Below are positions 41,641 to 42,624 of a stretch of 42,624 bases of DNA, piece after piece; the first letter of the stretch is position 1; each line of letters starts with the position of its first letter. A program made the translations under genes and the position numbers. The stretch is from the NCBI RefSeq assembly GCF_900106765.1, contig NZ_FNNG01000017.1:1-42624 (forward strand), read 5' to 3'. This DNA comes from Tepidimicrobium xylanilyticum (GTDB lineage Bacteria > Bacillota > Clostridia > Tissierellales > Tepidimicrobiaceae). The notes beneath the pieces are model-generated. The model was given only the letters and a program-made list of their open reading frames with translations, ran no database searches and was not told the origin of the DNA.

Positions 41641-42278
41641 GCTGTTGGCAAAACTATATTTAGAAATAGTATTTAAATATGTTGATTGCTTATCTTAGCA
41701 ATTACTAATGAAAATTTAAAACAGCAAGTAAGCTCCTTTCGTATCATAAAGATATATTGCATGAGATGTTAAACAAAGTTATAGACTTAATTAGCATATA
41801 TAAAAGTAGATAAAAATATCCCTTCATGCTTAAATGCATCACACCATAAAATTAAGAAGAAATGCTAAATTTTGCGTAAAGTTGCCTATATTAGATGTAA
41901 CGTAAAAAATATATAAAGTAGTAACTGTACCTCCAGTGAATCAATCATGAGAAAAAATATCATATTTAACAAGTCAGAATATTGATATAAAAGTACTTAA
42001 AAACATAGAAATTGGATTCTATTTTAAGCAGATTACTAATATGTCATTAAAGTAGAATAAAAAGCTATCTTTAAAATAGTTTCAATTTAATTTATAGTAG
42101 TTAACTTAATAAAATAATGCAAAAGGTCATTGTACTGTAATTAAGCCTTTGACCTAATTTACAGATACAATGACCTAGTAAAAATATTAGAATACTAAAT
42201 AAAATTTGATTTATACTAAATTAGTTAATATTTTTTGACAGATTAGAATAATTTTAAATTGTTTAAAGCACAAACTTA
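41641..42278. other. Long AT-rich intergenic region without genes
   Basis: About 640 bases between the activator gene and the IS256-type element. No open frame with a ribosome site is seen on either strand. It contains the inverted repeat at 42124-42176. It may be the residue of genes lost next to the insertion sequence. Confidence 0.5.
42124..42176. repeat. Long inverted repeat near the IS256-type element
   Basis: AGGTCATTGTACTGTAATT (42124-42142) pairs with the 21 bases at 42156-42176, which end TACAATGACCT; there are small bulges. The loop is 13 bases. No T tract follows. It could be a leftover terminator or the end of a small element. Confidence 0.6.
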
Positions 42279-42624
42279 GGTAGTGTAAAATAATTTGTGC
42301 TTTTAGGAAATAAAATTCTCTTTTCTGGCAAGAATCTAAATAAGACCAAAACTAGAAAGGAGAATTTTTTATGGCAACTTTACCAAAGGAAGTTTTAAGA
42401 AATATGATAGTAGATGGAGATTTAAAAACAGTAAATGATCTCCACACATATCTTAAAGAAATGTTTAAAGATGCACTACAAGAGATGTTAGAGGCAGAAT
42501 TAGAGGTAGAATTAGGATATGTAAAAGGAGATAAAAAGAACAAAAATACAGATAATCGTAGAAATGGTACTACGAAAAAGACTGTAAGCACTCGTTTTGG
42601 AGAAATTGAGTTAGATATACCAAG
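42279..42624 (+). mobile_element. Left end of an IS256-family insertion sequence (runs past the window)
   Basis: The transposase gene at 42371 is preceded by about 90 bases of element. I place the left end near GGTAGTGTAAAATAA (from 42279) because it lies just inside a short dyad (AAAGCACAAA and TTTGTGCTTT) typical of a terminal region, but the right end is not available to confirm the repeat. Confidence 0.6.
42371..42624 (+). CDS. IS256-family (Mutator-type) transposase, 5' part
   Basis: The first 84 codons of a transposase, cut by the window end. AAAGGAG precedes the ATG. The start ATLPKEVLRNMIVDGDLKTV, the helix MFKDALQEMLEAELEVELGY, and RNGTTKKTVSTRFGEIELDIPR match the N-terminal region of IS256-type transposases (E-M-L-x-x-E-L-x-x-x-L-G-Y and N-x-R-N-G-x-x-x-K-x-V). 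The catalytic DDE residues lie beyond the window. Confidence 0.92.
   Translation, partial: MATLPKEVLRNMIVDGDLKTVNDLHTYLKEMFKDALQEMLEAELEVELGYVKGDKKNKNTDNRRNGTTKKTVSTRFGEIELDIP

Noticed and set aside
42352-42591. A 79-codon minus frame at the right edge
   Set aside because: It is antisense to the IS256-type transposase start, which has a ribosome site and family motifs.

Overview
The window is AT-rich DNA from a low-GC, Gram-positive, spore-forming anaerobe. The small acid-soluble spore protein, tiny hydrophobic proteins of sporulation type, lipobox lipoproteins, RpiR and RocR-type regulators, frequent TTG/GTG starts behind strong GGAGG sites and a selenocysteine tRNA all fit Clostridia, most likely an amino-acid-fermenting Tissierellales-like lineage (inference). 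Nearly all genes lie on the minus strand. The window is bounded by the right end of an IS21-type element (1-101) and the left end of an IS256-family element (about 42279 onward).

0.4-9.5 kb: phosphoenolpyruvate synthase; two tiny repeat-built hydrophobic proteins around a DUF378 protein; then a minus-strand operon yhaO-like / yhaN-like / metallophosphoesterase / nagB / CYTH phosphatase-like.

9.5-19 kb: a complete peptidoglycan-sugar salvage operon read from 18.4 kb down to 10.2 kb: murR, murQ, an ABC importer (binding lipoprotein and two permeases), an AmiE-like serine hydrolase, a MurK-type kinase and an MsmK-type ATPase. It is bracketed by two paralogous stand-alone PTS EIIA-Glc proteins. 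MurNAc/GlcNAc would enter by ABC transport, be phosphorylated by MurK and cleaved by MurQ. NagB (5 kb away) would finish the route after NagA, which is not in the window.

19-24 kb: a putative zinc protease, a patatin-like lipase, a Cu/Zn superoxide dismutase with all ligands, a membrane-anchored protein, and a secreted YiiX-like cysteine hydrolase.

23.9-28 kb: a gene graveyard. Two small frameshifted genes, a GNAT gene with a premature stop, an APH(3') gene with at least five lesions, two fused GNAT remnants and a flavin reductase with two in-frame TGA codons all lie on the minus strand; only one GNAT gene is intact.

28-33 kb: TPR protein, DUF3841, universal stress protein, spore protein, then deletion scars: a DUF1259 remnant abutting an NCS2-type permease remnant, a D-aminoacylase start fused to a Fis-type helix-turn-helix end, and a YfcC plus dipeptidase-like remnant. 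The tRNA-Sec gene sits intact among them.

33-41.6 kb: cobalamin adenosyltransferase, then a histidine-utilisation region: a DapF-fold enzyme (possible amino-acid/histidine racemase), an NhaC-family permease, hutH, hutU and a PAS/sigma-54 activator. hutH and hutU each have a good -24/-12 promoter, with palindromes sharing a 9-bp half-site 80-140 bp upstream. hutI and the later hut steps are absent from the window.
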